From NCBI GenBank assembly GCA_025765615.1, contig JAIVFJ010000019.1, positions 470,329-534,328 of the forward strand: 64,000 nucleotides of DNA. The letters run 5' to 3'. The notes under the pieces were generated by a model. The model was given only the letters and a program-made list of their open reading frames with translations, did no database searches and was not told where the DNA came from. Below, one piece after another: positions 43,624-53,955 of this stretch. Made by a program: the position numbers and the translations under genes. Each line of letters starts with the position of its first letter. The stretch's first letter is position 1. The DNA comes from Zopfochytrium polystomum. Its lineage: Eukaryota; Chytridiomycota; Chytridiomycetes; Chytridiales; Chytridiaceae.

Positions 43624-44034
43624 CATTGTTGGAGTATTCACAAATGGGGTGTACTGTGTTCAAGATTGTCTAACCCATTTGTACCCTCCTGATGGTATTT
43701 AAGGGATGTGCAAGTACTTGGTAAGGTTCCTAAGGCTTCATTCCACAGGCCAGACACCACACCACGTCATTGTGCTTTACACTGACAAGTTGATAGGAAT
43801 TGATCCAGAGTCATGGCCCCTTCATTGCTTCACATACTCAATGGAGTTTTGCCCTGATGCAACAGGGTGTCTTAGTCTCCCAGAAAGACCAGGGTTGCAG
43901 TTCTACAGTTGGCTGTCTCAGGATGTTTGGCTTCTGTTTTGGCTGTCGCAACAGTTCACTCCAGGTGAGGGCTTTCTGCCAACAGCTGCATAGCAATAAG
44001 GCAAATAAAGTCATTATGACTGTGAGGTCCTGCT

Positions 44035-44116
44035 GACAACGTGGCCGAGCAGTTAAGGCGACAGACTCGAAATCTGTTACTCTTTGGGTGCGCAGGTTCG
44101 AGTCCTACCGTTGTCG
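44035..44116 (+). tRNA. tRNA-Ser(CGA)
   Basis: Same scaffold as the tRNA-Ser at 13887, with loop CTCGAAA giving CGA and one T-stem mismatch. The shared flanking GACAACGTGGCCGAGC suggests recent duplication followed by anticodon change. Confidence 0.88.
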
Positions 44117-45900
44117 TTGGATAGGATTGAAACCAGGTCTGGCTGCTCCCTCCATTGCCATTTTGGATCCTCACTCTTGGTGGTCGTTCTCTGTTAATTG
44201 GAGGGTGGCGGAAATGACTAAGGGTCAGGATCTACCATGAATCGAATCAGGTGGGACTTTGGCATTGTTCGCATCTGGTTATAAATGATTTCTTCAACTT
44301 GTCAAAATCTTCCATTTGAGTTCAATTTGAAAAATTTTAATTAGTAAATTTTTGGATATCCGGCTGATTTAGCGTCATTCATTCAGCTACAAAGTGGTCA
44401 TTTTATCGAAATAAATGCCAGAGCCTTTGCTAAAAGTAACAATTTGAGTCCAAAAACCCGAATCAAGTCCAATCAGGCATCGAATCCTGTCTAATTCGTG
44501 TGAGACCTTACTGAGGATCCAAATCGATAACCAATACTGGAGAATTTTGCATTTATTGTATTGCAATAAACCTTACAAACTAGTGGTATGTGAAGACAAC
44601 ACAGAGCTTCTCTGGGTAACGTTTTAGGCTGGCATCCTCCAGATTTGGAGTGGATACTTGGATCTCTGGATCCTGGAACACACAGACATGGTTTTGACAT
44701 GTCTGTGTCCATGTCTAAGTCCCAGGTGTCTGATGGAGGGCAGATACACAGCCTTTCTTTGGTAAATTTGCGCAGATATCTGTTCTTTTTGCATAACCGC
44801 AGACAATATTTGCGAGGACAGCTGTGGGCGGTACCCACATCCACCCAATCTTCTCCAGTGGAGATCAAGTCTCCACTTTCTGGCATGCCAGGATTAGTAA
44901 TGATAGCAATACCCCAATATTTCTGGGTATCGAGTCTATTTTCACATGCATCAGGGAATCAAGGGTTAGATATCAGAATTTTTTGAAACACCAGTTCTGC
45001 ACTGGGTTGTTCCAGAACAGGCATCAGCGCCTTATACATACCCATGCGCACTCCTAGTATCCACAAGACGCTGTGCTGATGCAAGAACCCCCATGCAGGT
45101 GGCCACCCATACAGCTATGTGTGTGCCCACATGTAGCTGCACCCACACCTACGCCTGTGCCCCCAGAATGATCTGTCAAGTCGATCAGATTCCATGACTT
45201 AACCCTCCACACTGACAGAGACCACAATATGTTTGACTCTGATGACGAGCGCTTGAGGTGGAATGCCTGTGATACTGGTATGGTCAAGGCAAGGCGCCCA
45301 GTGCTGGACCCAGCACTGGGCGCAACAACTCACAGAATATGCCTGATGCGATCTCCTCAAAAGAGGAGCTTTTTACCTTCCAAGTCCCTCCCTCTGGCAA
45401 TCATGCACAGGACCAGCCAGCAGTTTTGGAACCTTGAATATCTGGGAGAGTGAGAAAACGGGGGATTCCGCGATTGGACCTGGGACCTCCTGCACCCTAA
45501 CCCCCTTACTAAGGTTTCAAATCAATACACATTCACATATTTTCAATTTAAAAAACACTACATTTATCATTTATCAAACTTTGCACCTAAAAAGTGGCAC
45601 GTTCCTTTTTATAAAAAATTTTTTTAAATTTTTTTTTGCATCAGTTTTAGTGTGAATTTCATTTGCCTCAAAAGAACTTTTCACTTTGATACTAAGATCA
45701 AAAGTGATTTATCGACAATGTACATCAATTTGAAACCTTATCCCCTATTAAAACCCCTACTAGCATCTCTGCGAAACAGTGAATCAGCGTCACATCACTG
45801 AGTTTTCCGCCTGACCATTGGGTCAGGTCAACACAGTGTTGGTTGCTTTGAGGCCTTCCTAGACATATCCGTCCGGCGGGCCGATTAGTACAAACGAAGC
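44117..45900. other. CpG-poor DNA, no confident gene
   Basis: A minus frame at 44886-44491 has Cys-rich, partly protein-like composition (GEDWVDVGTAHSCPRK), maybe a transposon remnant. A tRNA-like fragment lacking a D-arm lies near 45450-45500. Confidence 0.4.
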
Positions 45901-46230
45901 CCGACTGCGTCCCACAGAGGGTGTCGGCCCCAGCGTTCCCACAGAGGGTGCCTCGCATTAGTGTTCCCACAGAGTCTGCCAATTCCGGAAATTGATTTTT
46001 TTTGTCAATTTTTTCATTTTGTTATGGTTTTACGTGAGGGCAAAAAAAACTATGTCCTCACTGCGTCCCACAGAGAGTGCCCCAGAGCATCCCAACTGCG
46101 TCCCACAGAGCACGATTCCGACAGCGTTCCCACAGAGTCCCTCTAATCAGCGTTCCCACAGAGTCCCCAACATGCGGAATTGAATTTTTTTTGTCAATTT
46201 TACCCCCCCAATGCGTTCCCACAGAGCTCT
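45900..46230 (+). repeat. degenerate GCGTTCCCACAGAG minisatellite, left part
   Basis: Units containing GCGTCCCACAGAG or GCGTTCCCACAGAG recur at least nine times with variable spacers, together with a longer block (TTGTCAATTTTTTCATTTTG, then ATGGTTTTACGTGAGGGCA) that is also present right of the retrotransposon at 52118-52182. Confidence 0.75.
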
Positions 46231-46418
46231 TGTAAGGAGAAATGTGTAATGGAAGCTGAGTCATGTATTGAGTGATGTAAGGCCCTTTTATGTCCGATCG
46301 GAGCGGGAAAACTAGAATACCCGAAGTGGGGAAAGAGATTTACCCGTGAGGGAAGAATGGAATATCCGGGAGGACCAGAAGAATGGAAAAAGCAGTTGGA
46401 CAGGGACATTCCGTCACA
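46231..46418 (-). repeat. 3' LTR
   Basis: 188 bp, TG...CA ends on the plus strand, identical to the other LTR as far as I can read. Confidence 0.95.
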
Positions 46419-46593
46419 TACCCCCCTGCAAGAGCAGAGCCACAGGCGAAGCGATGAAGTCAGGGACGGAAGGGAAAAATTGGGAAGCGGTCATCGATAA
46501 GCCAAAAAGGGGGAGGAATCGGTGGAAGCAGGAAAGGGGAAGGAGAAAATTAAGGGGAAGACAACGCCAAGGCGAAGGAGGCACGGACGCACG

Positions 46594-49500
46594 TCATAGC
46601 AAGTCGGCGAGGCGGAGGCGGTAGTGCAGGTCAGGCGTCAGGTCAAGCCATGTGTTAAACGAAGGTGAGTGGTGCGACCAAGAGACCAGGACCTGTTCTC
46701 GTCGTCTGAAGAGGTGGCGACCAAGCACTTGGGCGACACAGCGGGCCTCTTGGGGGGTTTCCATCAGGGGGTTTGGTCTGTGTGGGTCCCAGTAGTATGG
46801 TCGGAGCTTGGAGGGGTGAAACACCGGGTGTGCGCCTGAGTCCGGTGGTAGCTCTAGGAGGAAAGAGATGCCTCGTGTGTCGACAATGCAGAAGGGCCCA
46901 TGATAGATGGGACCAAGCTTGTCATTGGCAACTGGTGCGTTCCGGGGGTTGAAGTCTTGAGCTGAGACAAGTACAAGGTCGCCAACCTTGAATGGTGCTG
47001 GCCGTCGGTGAGCATTTGCGTGGGCTGCTTGGTTGTCTTGAGCACGGCGAATGAAGTCCTTGGCGACTGCGAGACGGGAATAAAGGGCATCATGCGCTGG
47101 TGCTGGGACGTCAGGCAGAGGAAGGTCTAGCACAGAGAGCGGGTGTCGGCCAGTGTCCAGTAGGAAGGGTGAGGCGCCAGTTGAGGAGTTGATGCTGTCG
47201 TTGATGCCATATTCCACGATGTGTAGATACTGATCCCAATCGTTGTGCTCCCAGTTCACGAAGTTGCGGAGTGCGGCGGCTATCCAGGCGTTGCGAATCT
47301 CAGTGTGTCCATCTGTCTGAGGATGGAACGAGGTAGAGAGGTTCTGCTCGATGCCGAGACTGCGAGTGAGTGAGCGCCAGAATTCTGCTATGAAGCGAGG
47401 GTCTCTGTCACTAATCAAGCGTCGTGGCAGGCCGTGGTTTCGCCAGACGTGAAGTTCAAAACACTTAGCGACATCGGCTGCTGTATCTGTCACTCGTGAG
47501 GGGGCGATTCGTACACGCTTGGTCAAGTAGTCGACGAAGACAGTGATGGAGTCGACACCTGAACTGGTGAGTGGAAGCGGGCCAATGAAGTCGAGGGAGA
47601 CTGTGTGCCAGGGAGAAGGCGGGACCGAGTGAGGCTCAAGGAGGCCGTAAGGGGGTTGACGAGAGAATTTGTTTCGTTGGCAGAGGTCACATCGCCTGAC
47701 AAAAGTTTTTACATCCTTGTGCAGGTTTGGCCAGTGGAAGGAGCGGTAGAGGCGTTCGGCGGTCTTCTCCCACCCTGTGTGGAGCGCAGGACGTGAGGAG
47801 TGCGCAAGGGCGAGGAACCTGGGCCGGAGTGCCGTGGGCAAGTAGAGTTGAACGTTTTCCGCGCCATAGTAGAGAATGCCGTCTCGTATGAAGTAGCGGC
47901 GCAAGGTGGTTCGAAGCGACTTAGGGACAGCTCCGTCCTGGAGGCGAGCGAGAATCTCCTGGGCCTCGTTATCGGTGGCGAGGGCGTCCTTGACTTCGGC
48001 AAGGAGGTCTGGGGTGACAACAACCATGGCGTTGAGCTCGGGAAGAGGATCCGAGTCCGTCTGGGTCGAGGCCTCTAGAGAATGTGAGCGACGAGAGAGG
48101 ACATCAGCGATGTTGTTCCACTTCCCGTCGATCCATCGGATCTGGAAGTCAACTGCGAGGATGTCGGCAATCCAGCGATGATGGACTGGGCGGAGCTTGG
48201 GCTGATCCAGGATATGGCGAAGGGAACTATGGTCGGTGAAGACTTTGACATCTCGTCCGACGAAGTACTGACGATGCTGTCGCAGGGCCTCTACCAATGC
48301 GAGGATTTCGCCTTGGTAGGGGTGGTAGAGAGATTCAGCAGAGTTGCATTTACGGGATGCGAATGCTATTGGTCGTTCTAGGCCGTCATCATCGGGCTGG
48401 GCAACGTACGATCCGATGGCGGACTTGGACCAGTCGGTGTATAAGTGGACAGGGCGTGATGGGTCGAACATGGAGAGTGACGATGGATGCGCAAGCACTT
48501 GCTTTGCTTGTTCGAAGGCAGCTTGGAGCTCGTTGTTCCAGATGAATGGGGTCGACTTTGAGATCTTTTCTCCTTGGCGAAGGAGATTGGAGAGTGGAGC
48601 GAGGGTCTCTGCTTGTCGAGGGACGAAACGCTGGATGGTGTTTGCGAGCCCAAGGAAACTGCGGAGGTCGTGCCAGGACTTTGGCGGCTCGAACTCGAGA
48701 ATTGCGGACACTCGGGAAGGCAGGACTTGCACTGTTCCTTGAGAGACGAGGTAGCCAAGATACTTTAACTCAGTCTGGAGGAACGAACACTTGTGTAACC
48801 GGCAGTGGAACTCGTTTTCACGTAGTCGCGTGAGGACGAGGTCCAGATGACGCAGATGGTCTTCGAGTGTTTCAGAGAAGACGAGAAGATCATCAAGGTA
48901 GACCGTCAGAAATTCGTCGATACAATCGCGAAAGATATTGTTCATGGTAGATTGGAAGGTTGCCGGCGCGTTTGAGAGGCCGAGTGGCATGACGACCCAT
49001 TCAAAGTGGCCGTATTTTGTCCGGAAGGCAGTCTTGTGAACGTCAGGAGCGGAAACGCGTATCTGGTGGTATCCCGAAGCGAGGTCTATGGCACTGAAGT
49101 ACTTGGCGCGTCGCAGGCGGTCAAGTATCTCAGGTATGTTCGGCAAGGCAGTCCGATTCTTTATTGTGCTCTTGTTGAGGGCGCGGTAGTCGAGTACTAA
49201 TCGATATTTGTCCTTCTGTTTGATGTAGAAGATGGGAGCGCCGAACGGGGAGGTTGAATTTCGGATGCGACCATGCTTGAGTTGGAAGTCGAGTTCCTTT
49301 CGAAGTTCGGCCAATTCGTCCTCAGCCATGGGGTAGATCTGCCTGAAGGGAGGCGACGCCTTGGGGTCCGCAAGTTCAATGCGATGGTCAGTCTCTCGCT
49401 CCGGGGGCAGGCCGTCAAAAGGCTGGAACACCGTGGGATACCGGTCGAGGATGGCACGGACTGCGGGATCGAGTTTCTCGAGGACTTCACGGTCGGCTGC

Positions 49501-50562
49501 GTTCGAGTCGGCGGTGGTGTGCTTGAGTGTAGGATCCATTGCCATCAACATTCCCCATTGTGTGCCGTGTTTGCGAATGGCACGCTTGAAGGAGTTCGCT
49601 GAGATGATGTCGAGGGCCTCTCGACCCTGCCAGGCCGTGCCGTCAGCGAAGGTCAGAGTGTCGGTGGGCCAGTCGATCTGGGGATTGTGCTTGTTGAGCC
49701 AGTCCTTGCCGAGAATCAAGTGGTACGAGATGTTGGCTGCAAGGAACTGGTGAGTCATGGGATTGCCATTGATGGTGAAGGAGAACTCATATACGTCCCC
49801 AGGAACCTTGGTGGACGCGTCGTTAACGGCGAGGTTGAGACTGACGGGGCCGTAGGAGCGGATAGGAGTCCGGTCCTTGACGAGCGAGTAGTGGATGAAA
49901 CTTGGAGTGGCGCCACTATCGACGAGGACCGATACTGGAGTGGAGTCGAGGAAAGCGTCGAGGACAAGAAGTGGAGCGCCAGAGAGGAATGGATTGTAAA
50001 ACGGAATTGAAAAGAGCTTTGTGGAAGGAGCCGGGTAGTTTATGTCTATGTTTCTATCAGGATTGCTTGTGAGGGCACCATCGTCGACTCCTGTCTTGAT
50101 CGCCGAGGGCCCCGAGGCTTGGGGAGACTCAGTGGCTTTCGTCTGTCGCCGTGACGGCGGCGACGGAGTTGGCTGCTGAGCGGTGTCGAACGCCTGGAGC
50201 GCGGCAATTATCGACGGTGTGGTCGCGGCCGCGGCAGTACACGCACCATCCTTTGGTAGTGTAGTCAGCGCGTTCGGCGGCTGTGAGCTTGACATGTTGT
50301 TTCTTGACCTGGAGGTTGTCGATTTGCATGGGCTCGTACGTACGGCTATCGAATGGGGGGGAGGACCGAAAGCTTCGAAAGCTTCCGTTGCTGCTGGGGG
50401 AGGACTGCTGCTGCAACTTTTGTCGGGGCTGATGCTGTGTCTGCTGTTGCTGTTGCTGCTGACGATTACTTCGGCTTGGAGAAGCGGGAGCGCTGATCGC
50501 GTTTGACTGTTTCTGGGATCGATGCTGAATATCGTCGATGCGCTCGGCTTCTCGTTGGACAT
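46594..50562 (-). CDS. pol: retrotransposon Pol polyprotein (PR-RT-RNaseH-IN-chromodomain)
   Basis: One frame of 1322 codons; the real translation start is unknown because the first part overlaps gag in another frame. In order: an aspartic protease with LVDSGATPSFIH about residue 235; reverse transcriptase with the YLDDLLVF active site near residue 565; RNase H with YTDWSKSAIGSYVAQ; an integrase zinc finger with HTGWEKTAERLYRSFHWP and CDLCQRNK; the catalytic core with SLDFIGPLPL and later the D-35-E region; and a C-terminal chromodomain-like end (RRREQVLVSWSHHSP, then TWLD). This order (RT-RH-IN) defines Ty3/Gypsy, and the chromodomain tail marks a chromovirus. No stop interrupts it. Confidence 0.95.
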   Translation of the reverse strand: MSNEKPSASTIFSIDPRNSQTRSALPLLQAEVIVSSNSNSRHSISPDKSCSSSPPPAATEAFEAFGPPPHSIAVRTSPCKSTTSRSRNNMSSSQPPNALTTLPKDGACTAAAATTPSIIAALQAFDTAQQPTPSPPSRRQTKATESPQASGPSAIKTGVDDGALTSNPDRNIDINYPAPSTKLFSIPFYNPFLSGAPLLVLDAFLDSTPVSVLVDSGATPSFIHYSLVKDRTPIRSYGPVSLNLAVNDASTKVPGDVYEFSFTINGNPMTHQFLAANISYHLILGKDWLNKHNPQIDWPTDTLTFADGTAWQGREALDIISANSFKRAIRKHGTQWGMLMAMDPTLKHTTADSNAADREVLEKLDPAVRAILDRYPTVFQPFDGLPPERETDHRIELADPKASPPFRQIYPMAEDELAELRKELDFQLKHGRIRNSTSPFGAPIFYIKQKDKYRLVLDYRALNKSTIKNRTALPNIPEILDRLRRAKYFSAIDLASGYHQIRVSAPDVHKTAFRTKYGHFEWVVMPLGLSNAPATFQSTMNNIFRDCIDEFLTVYLDDLLVFSETLEDHLRHLDLVLTRLRENEFHCRLHKCSFLQTELKYLGYLVSQGTVQVLPSRVSAILEFEPPKSWHDLRSFLGLANTIQRFVPRQAETLAPLSNLLRQGEKISKSTPFIWNNELQAAFEQAKQVLAHPSSLSMFDPSRPVHLYTDWSKSAIGSYVAQPDDDGLERPIAFASRKCNSAESLYHPYQGEILALVEALRQHRQYFVGRDVKVFTDHSSLRHILDQPKLRPVHHRWIADILAVDFQIRWIDGKWNNIADVLSRRSHSLEASTQTDSDPLPELNAMVVVTPDLLAEVKDALATDNEAQEILARLQDGAVPKSLRTTLRRYFIRDGILYYGAENVQLYLPTALRPRFLALAHSSRPALHTGWEKTAERLYRSFHWPNLHKDVKTFVRRCDLCQRNKFSRQPPYGLLEPHSVPPSPWHTVSLDFIGPLPLTSSGVDSITVFVDYLTKRVRIAPSRVTDTAADVAKCFELHVWRNHGLPRRLISDRDPRFIAEFWRSLTRSLGIEQNLSTSFHPQTDGHTEIRNAWIAAALRNFVNWEHNDWDQYLHIVEYGINDSINSSTGASPFLLDTGRHPLSVLDLPLPDVPAPAHDALYSRLAVAKDFIRRAQDNQAAHANAHRRPAPFKVGDLVLVSAQDFNPRNAPVANDKLGPIYHGPFCIVDTRGISFLLELPPDSGAHPVFHPSKLRPYYWDPHRPNPLMETPQEARCVAQVLGRHLFRRREQVLVSWSHHSPSFNTWLDLTPDLHYRLRLADLL

Positions 50563-51322
50563 CAGCCAGGACTCTCAAGGAGGCGAGCTTGTGGTCCGCT
50601 TGGAGTTGTGATTTTAGTCTGTTTCTGTAGACTGTTGCGAGGAATACGTCTGGGAGGCGGGGGCCTTCGGCGTGGACAGCCACCAGGAGTTCGTCAAATT
50701 CTTGGGAGTACGCTATTGCAGACTTGGTTTGTCGTGCAGAGCAGAGAAGTCGAACAGCGTCGGAGTACGAGAGTGAGGAGCTAAACTGGAGACGGATCCA
50801 TTGGCAGTACTGCGCCCAGGTCATGTTGTTACGGGCAGTTTCATCGAGGTTTTGCCAGAGCGCAAGAGCAGTTCCTTCGAGACCTCCCGATATCCAACGA
50901 GCGTACGTCAAGTGGTTTTTGTATTCGGCAGGGGCACCGTCGGCTCGAAGATTATGGAGCTCGCTTTTCTGCTTGCACTTGTAAAGGTAGTCCTCAAGAA
51001 GCTTGCGGACGGCATATGGCGGCTTGTTCTTGACGTTGCCGTCAAAAGTAGGCGGGGAGACTGGCGGGATCTTGAAGTCCTTGAGGCGGCTTGATGGGTT
51101 GCCTGAGCCTGCGACGTTGGCGAGCTGTGTGACGAGCTGCCGCAAGACGTTCTCGATCGAAGTCGGAGGTGTGGCCGGGTCGACTTCGTCCAATGGGACC
51201 TGTGCCGTGGACGGTGGGGCTGAAGATGTTCTGACTGGCCGTGGTGTTAGAGGGCCTTGCTCGTCGGTGTTGGGAAGGTCGAGGGGTGTGTCGAGTGGGC
51301 TGTCCAGGAAGTCGGTGTTCAC
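50129..51322 (-). CDS. gag: retrotransposon Gag
   Basis: 397 residues. The central helical region (YARWISGGLEGTALALWQNL, then QYCQWIRLQFSSS) matches the Ty3 capsid pattern. A Gln-rich linker precedes a single CCHC zinc knuckle (CVYCRGRDHTVDNC). The last 434 bases overlap the start of pol, which lies in the +1 frame, so Pol would be made by +1 frameshifting or from an internal or spliced start. Confidence 0.92.
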   Translation of the reverse strand: MNTDFLDSPLDTPLDLPNTDEQGPLTPRPVRTSSAPPSTAQVPLDEVDPATPPTSIENVLRQLVTQLANVAGSGNPSSRLKDFKIPPVSPPTFDGNVKNKPPYAVRKLLEDYLYKCKQKSELHNLRADGAPAEYKNHLTYARWISGGLEGTALALWQNLDETARNNMTWAQYCQWIRLQFSSSLSYSDAVRLLCSARQTKSAIAYSQEFDELLVAVHAEGPRLPDVFLATVYRNRLKSQLQADHKLASLRVLADVQREAERIDDIQHRSQKQSNAISAPASPSRSNRQQQQQQQTQHQPRQKLQQQSSPSSNGSFRSFRSSPPFDSRTYEPMQIDNLQVKKQHVKLTAAERADYTTKGWCVYCRGRDHTVDNCRAPGVRHRSAANSVAAVTATDESH

Positions 51323-51619
51323 TTGCGGGTACGAGTTCCGGAATTCGTTCCTGGCTGTCGAAGGTGCTCGACCGTTGCTTGGCGCAGGATTGGGTTTCGC
51401 ATTAGTCCTACTGTGCGGCGCTGAGCGGCGAGGTCTTCGAGAGCAGAGGATATCATCTCTGTAGGCGAAGACGTGGAACTTGAGGACGACATAGTAAAAG
51501 GCGGCGGTGGGTAGACCGACGAGGACCGTGGCGATGGCAGTCGCTAGAACGAGAACAAGAGACGTGATGGAGTTCGTTGGCGGCGCTGAGGCTTCAGCGT
51601 CGAGATTGCGAAGGGACGG

Positions 51620-51627
<8 letters not shown>

Positions 51628-51702
<75 letters not shown>
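51628..51702 (+). repeat. (GA)n microsatellite in the retrotransposon leader
   Basis: About 37 GA units between the 5' LTR and gag of the minus-strand element. Confidence 0.95.
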
Positions 51703-51704
<2 letters not shown>

Positions 51705-51813
51705 CGAAGTCGACAGGATGCGAGGGAGTCGTTCGGAGGGTAGAGTAGAAGAGGTAAGAGGATAGGGGCGACCGCACTACGTGGACAGACGTTGAGCGAC
51801 CGCTGCTACCATA

Positions 51814-52001
51814 TGTAAGGAGAAATGTGTAATGGAAGCTGAGTCATGTATTGAGTGATGTAAGGCCCTTTTATGTCCGATCGGAGCGGGAAAACTAGAA
51901 TACCCGAAGTGGGGAAAGAGATTTACCCGTGAGGGAAGAATGGAATATCCGGGAGGACCAGAAGAATGGAAAAAGCAGTTGGACAGGGACATTCCGTCAC
52001 A
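51814..52001 (-). repeat. 5' LTR
   Basis: 188 bp copy identical to 46231-46418; the 5-bp duplication GCTCT follows at 52002. Confidence 0.95.
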
Positions 52002-52006
52002 GCTCT

Positions 52007-52185
52007 GATGCCTGCACTGCGTCCCACAGAGAGTGCACCCAACAGCGTCCCCACAGAGTCATGAAGCCCACACTGCGTCCCACACAGAGTGACCCCAACA
52101 GCGTTCCCACAGACTCGCAATTGATTTTATTTGTCATTTTTTCATTTTATTATGGTTTTATGTGAGGGCACAGAAACTATGTCCC
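52007..52185 (+). repeat. degenerate GCGTTCCCACAGAG minisatellite, right part
   Basis: The continuation of the array at 45900-46230 on the other side of the insertion, with four more core units and a second copy of the TTGTCATTTTTTCATTTTA / ATGGTTTTATGTGAGGGCA block. Confidence 0.75.
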
Positions 52186-52929
52186 ACCTGATGCGGTCTG
52201 CCCACCGCCCAGCCCTGCCACGACGCGACGACGACGCTGCCAGGAGCACTCCTAGTCGTGATTGTCGTCGTCGTTGGCGGTTCCTTCAACCCTGTCCACC
52301 TGCAACACATCCATCTCTTCTACGTCGCACGCCGCCACCGCATTCTCCGCCTTTCCACCTGCTGGCCGGATACTGCGCTGTCACCTCGCATGGGTACCTC
52401 GTCGCGAAGATGGCGCAGACCGCTGCCACCGCCAGCAACAGATCCACAAACACATTCGCATCTCTCTTCGACGCCATGAAGACCTCGCACACGCGGCGCC
52501 GCGCAAAAAGTCCGTCCTCAAGTTTGCCCATCGCCAGCGCCTTGTCCGCATGGCTCTGGCGACCGCGCCAGCGCCGCGGCCGACGCCGACGCCGTCTGCC
52601 CTGCTACTCGGACAGGACACGCGGTGGCTGACCGATCCCCGGCGTGGCGCCGCCGATCGTCCGCCAACCCTTTGTCAACGCGAAGGAGCTGGGGATCCGC
52701 CTGCAGCGCCACTGGATGGAGGAAATGGGGATCCGCGTCACGCCGGTCGTGATCTGGGGCAGCAACAAGATTCTGGCAGCTCCCGGACCCGCTGGCGCTG
52801 AACATTGTCCAGGCCGGCCGTCACGAGCGCCGTGCCGAGGAGGGCGACGCGGCGCTGAAAAGCGAGGGAACCTGGGGGGTAAGGTCAGTCTGTTGTCTAG
52901 CGCCGGACAAAAGACCGGCCGAAAAGACC
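52186..52929. other. GC-rich stretch, coding content unresolved
   Basis: Every frame is open here because of base composition. A minus frame contains one hydrophobic segment (ANVFVDLLLAVAAVCAIFA), but neither this nor the plus frames show the N-terminal half expected for the MFS gene that follows. Confidence 0.35.
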
Positions 52930-53955
52930 GGCTGCACGCATGGTCGGGTCTGTCGTCTGCCTCCTCGTTCCGCTGCAGAGCGGCGGCAGCCAGTACCCGT
53001 GGAACTCTCCGCTCGTGGTCGCCTTGTTCGTTGCGGCGGCAGCCCTGGCGGCCGCGTTCGCTTTCGTTCAAGCAAATGTGGCGAGGAATCCGATCATCCC
53101 CGTCGCGCTGCTTTCTGAGCGTCGGCTGCTTGCTACTATGATGGCTACGTTTTTCTTTGGGTGCTCTTTTAATGGCCTCATTTTTTATGTGCTGCAGTGG
53201 TACCAGATTGTTATGGGAGGTACGTTGGGTCCATCAAACGCGACGATATCATCCAAATTCTACCAAGACTCACTCGGTTACTTTTTCTTTTGTGCGCCAC
53301 CAAAGCCTCTGCAACCTCCGCCGGCCTCCGCTCCTTCCCGCTCATCCTCGGCGGCGTCCTCTTCGCCGTCCTCGCCAGCCTCCTCTCCAGCGCCACCGGC
53401 CACGCCTGGGCCTTCATCCCAACAAGCGGCCTCCTCCTCTCCCTCGGCGCCGCCCTCTGCTCCCTCCTCTCCGAAACCACCCCGACCCTCCACCAAACCC
53501 TCATCCTCCTCACCCCGGGCGTCGGCGGCGGCCTCGCAATGCAAACCCTCGTCCTCCTCACCCAGTTTGCCGCCCCGCCACAGGCCTCCGTCTCCGCCGT
53601 CACCGCCCTCGCCGCCTTCTGCGAGTCCCTCGGCGGCGCGATCGGCCTCTCCGCCTTCGCCGCCGCCTTCAACGCTGTGCTGCCAGGCAACGTCTGGCAG
53701 AACGTGGTGGCCGCGAACGTTACCCTGACGTTCACGGTGCCCGGCGTCGACGAAGAGAGCTTGTACAAGTCCGCCGCGCTCGTGAGGACGGTGCTGCCCG
53801 AGGACCAGTGGACGCCCGTCGTGCATGGCTACCTGGAGAGCTTGAGGGTGGTGTTTTATATGATTGTGGCGACGTCGGGGATGGTTGCCGTGTGCTCGCT
53901 GTTTATGCGGAAGAAGCGGTTGCCGTCTGGGAAGGGCGTACGGTTGAATCATTGA
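52930..53955 (+). CDS. MFS drug transporter, C-terminal half (DHA2-like), 5' end missing
   Basis: Two exons join in phase: about 52930-53219 (GTACGT donor) and 53306-53955. The frame has GGSQYPWNSPLVVALFV, which matches the DHA2 G-G-x-x-Y-x-W-x-S-P loop, then a helix, NPIIPVALLSERRLL, ATFFFGCSFNGLIFYVLQWY, and in exon 2 SAGLRSFPLILGGVLFAVLA, LLTPGVGGGLAMQTLVLL and three more helices. That corresponds to about helices 7-14. The first half, with motif A, is not found upstream. Either the gene is 5'-truncated or its first exons are disrupted between the retrotransposon and 52930. DHA2 proteins export drugs or siderophore-like compounds across the plasma membrane. Confidence 0.7.

Larger units (their letters stand above)
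46231..52001 (-). mobile_element. complete Ty3/Gypsy chromovirus-type LTR retrotransposon
   Basis: 5771 bp on the minus strand: 5' LTR 51814-52001, leader with a (GA)n tract, gag, pol, 3' LTR 46231-46418. The LTRs begin TG and end CA and appear identical over 188 bp. A 5-bp duplication, GCTCT, flanks the element at 46226-46230 and 52002-52006. Next to the 5' LTR, the minus strand reads TGGTAGCAGCGG, a primer-binding site fitting initiator tRNA-Met; a G-rich tract (GCAGGGGGGTA) precedes the 3' LTR. Identical LTRs and long open frames mean a recent, possibly still competent insertion. It landed in the GCGTTCCCACAGAG minisatellite, splitting it. Confidence 0.95.

Noticed and set aside
45450..45500. 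tRNA-like fragment with GGGGGTT/AATCCCCC ends (minus)
   Set aside because: There is no D-arm and the T-arm does not pair, so it is at most an old tRNA remnant.
52604..53071. Minus-strand frames opposite the MFS gene
   Set aside because: No helices or motifs consistent with a gene; the plus strand has clear transporter helices and splice sites.
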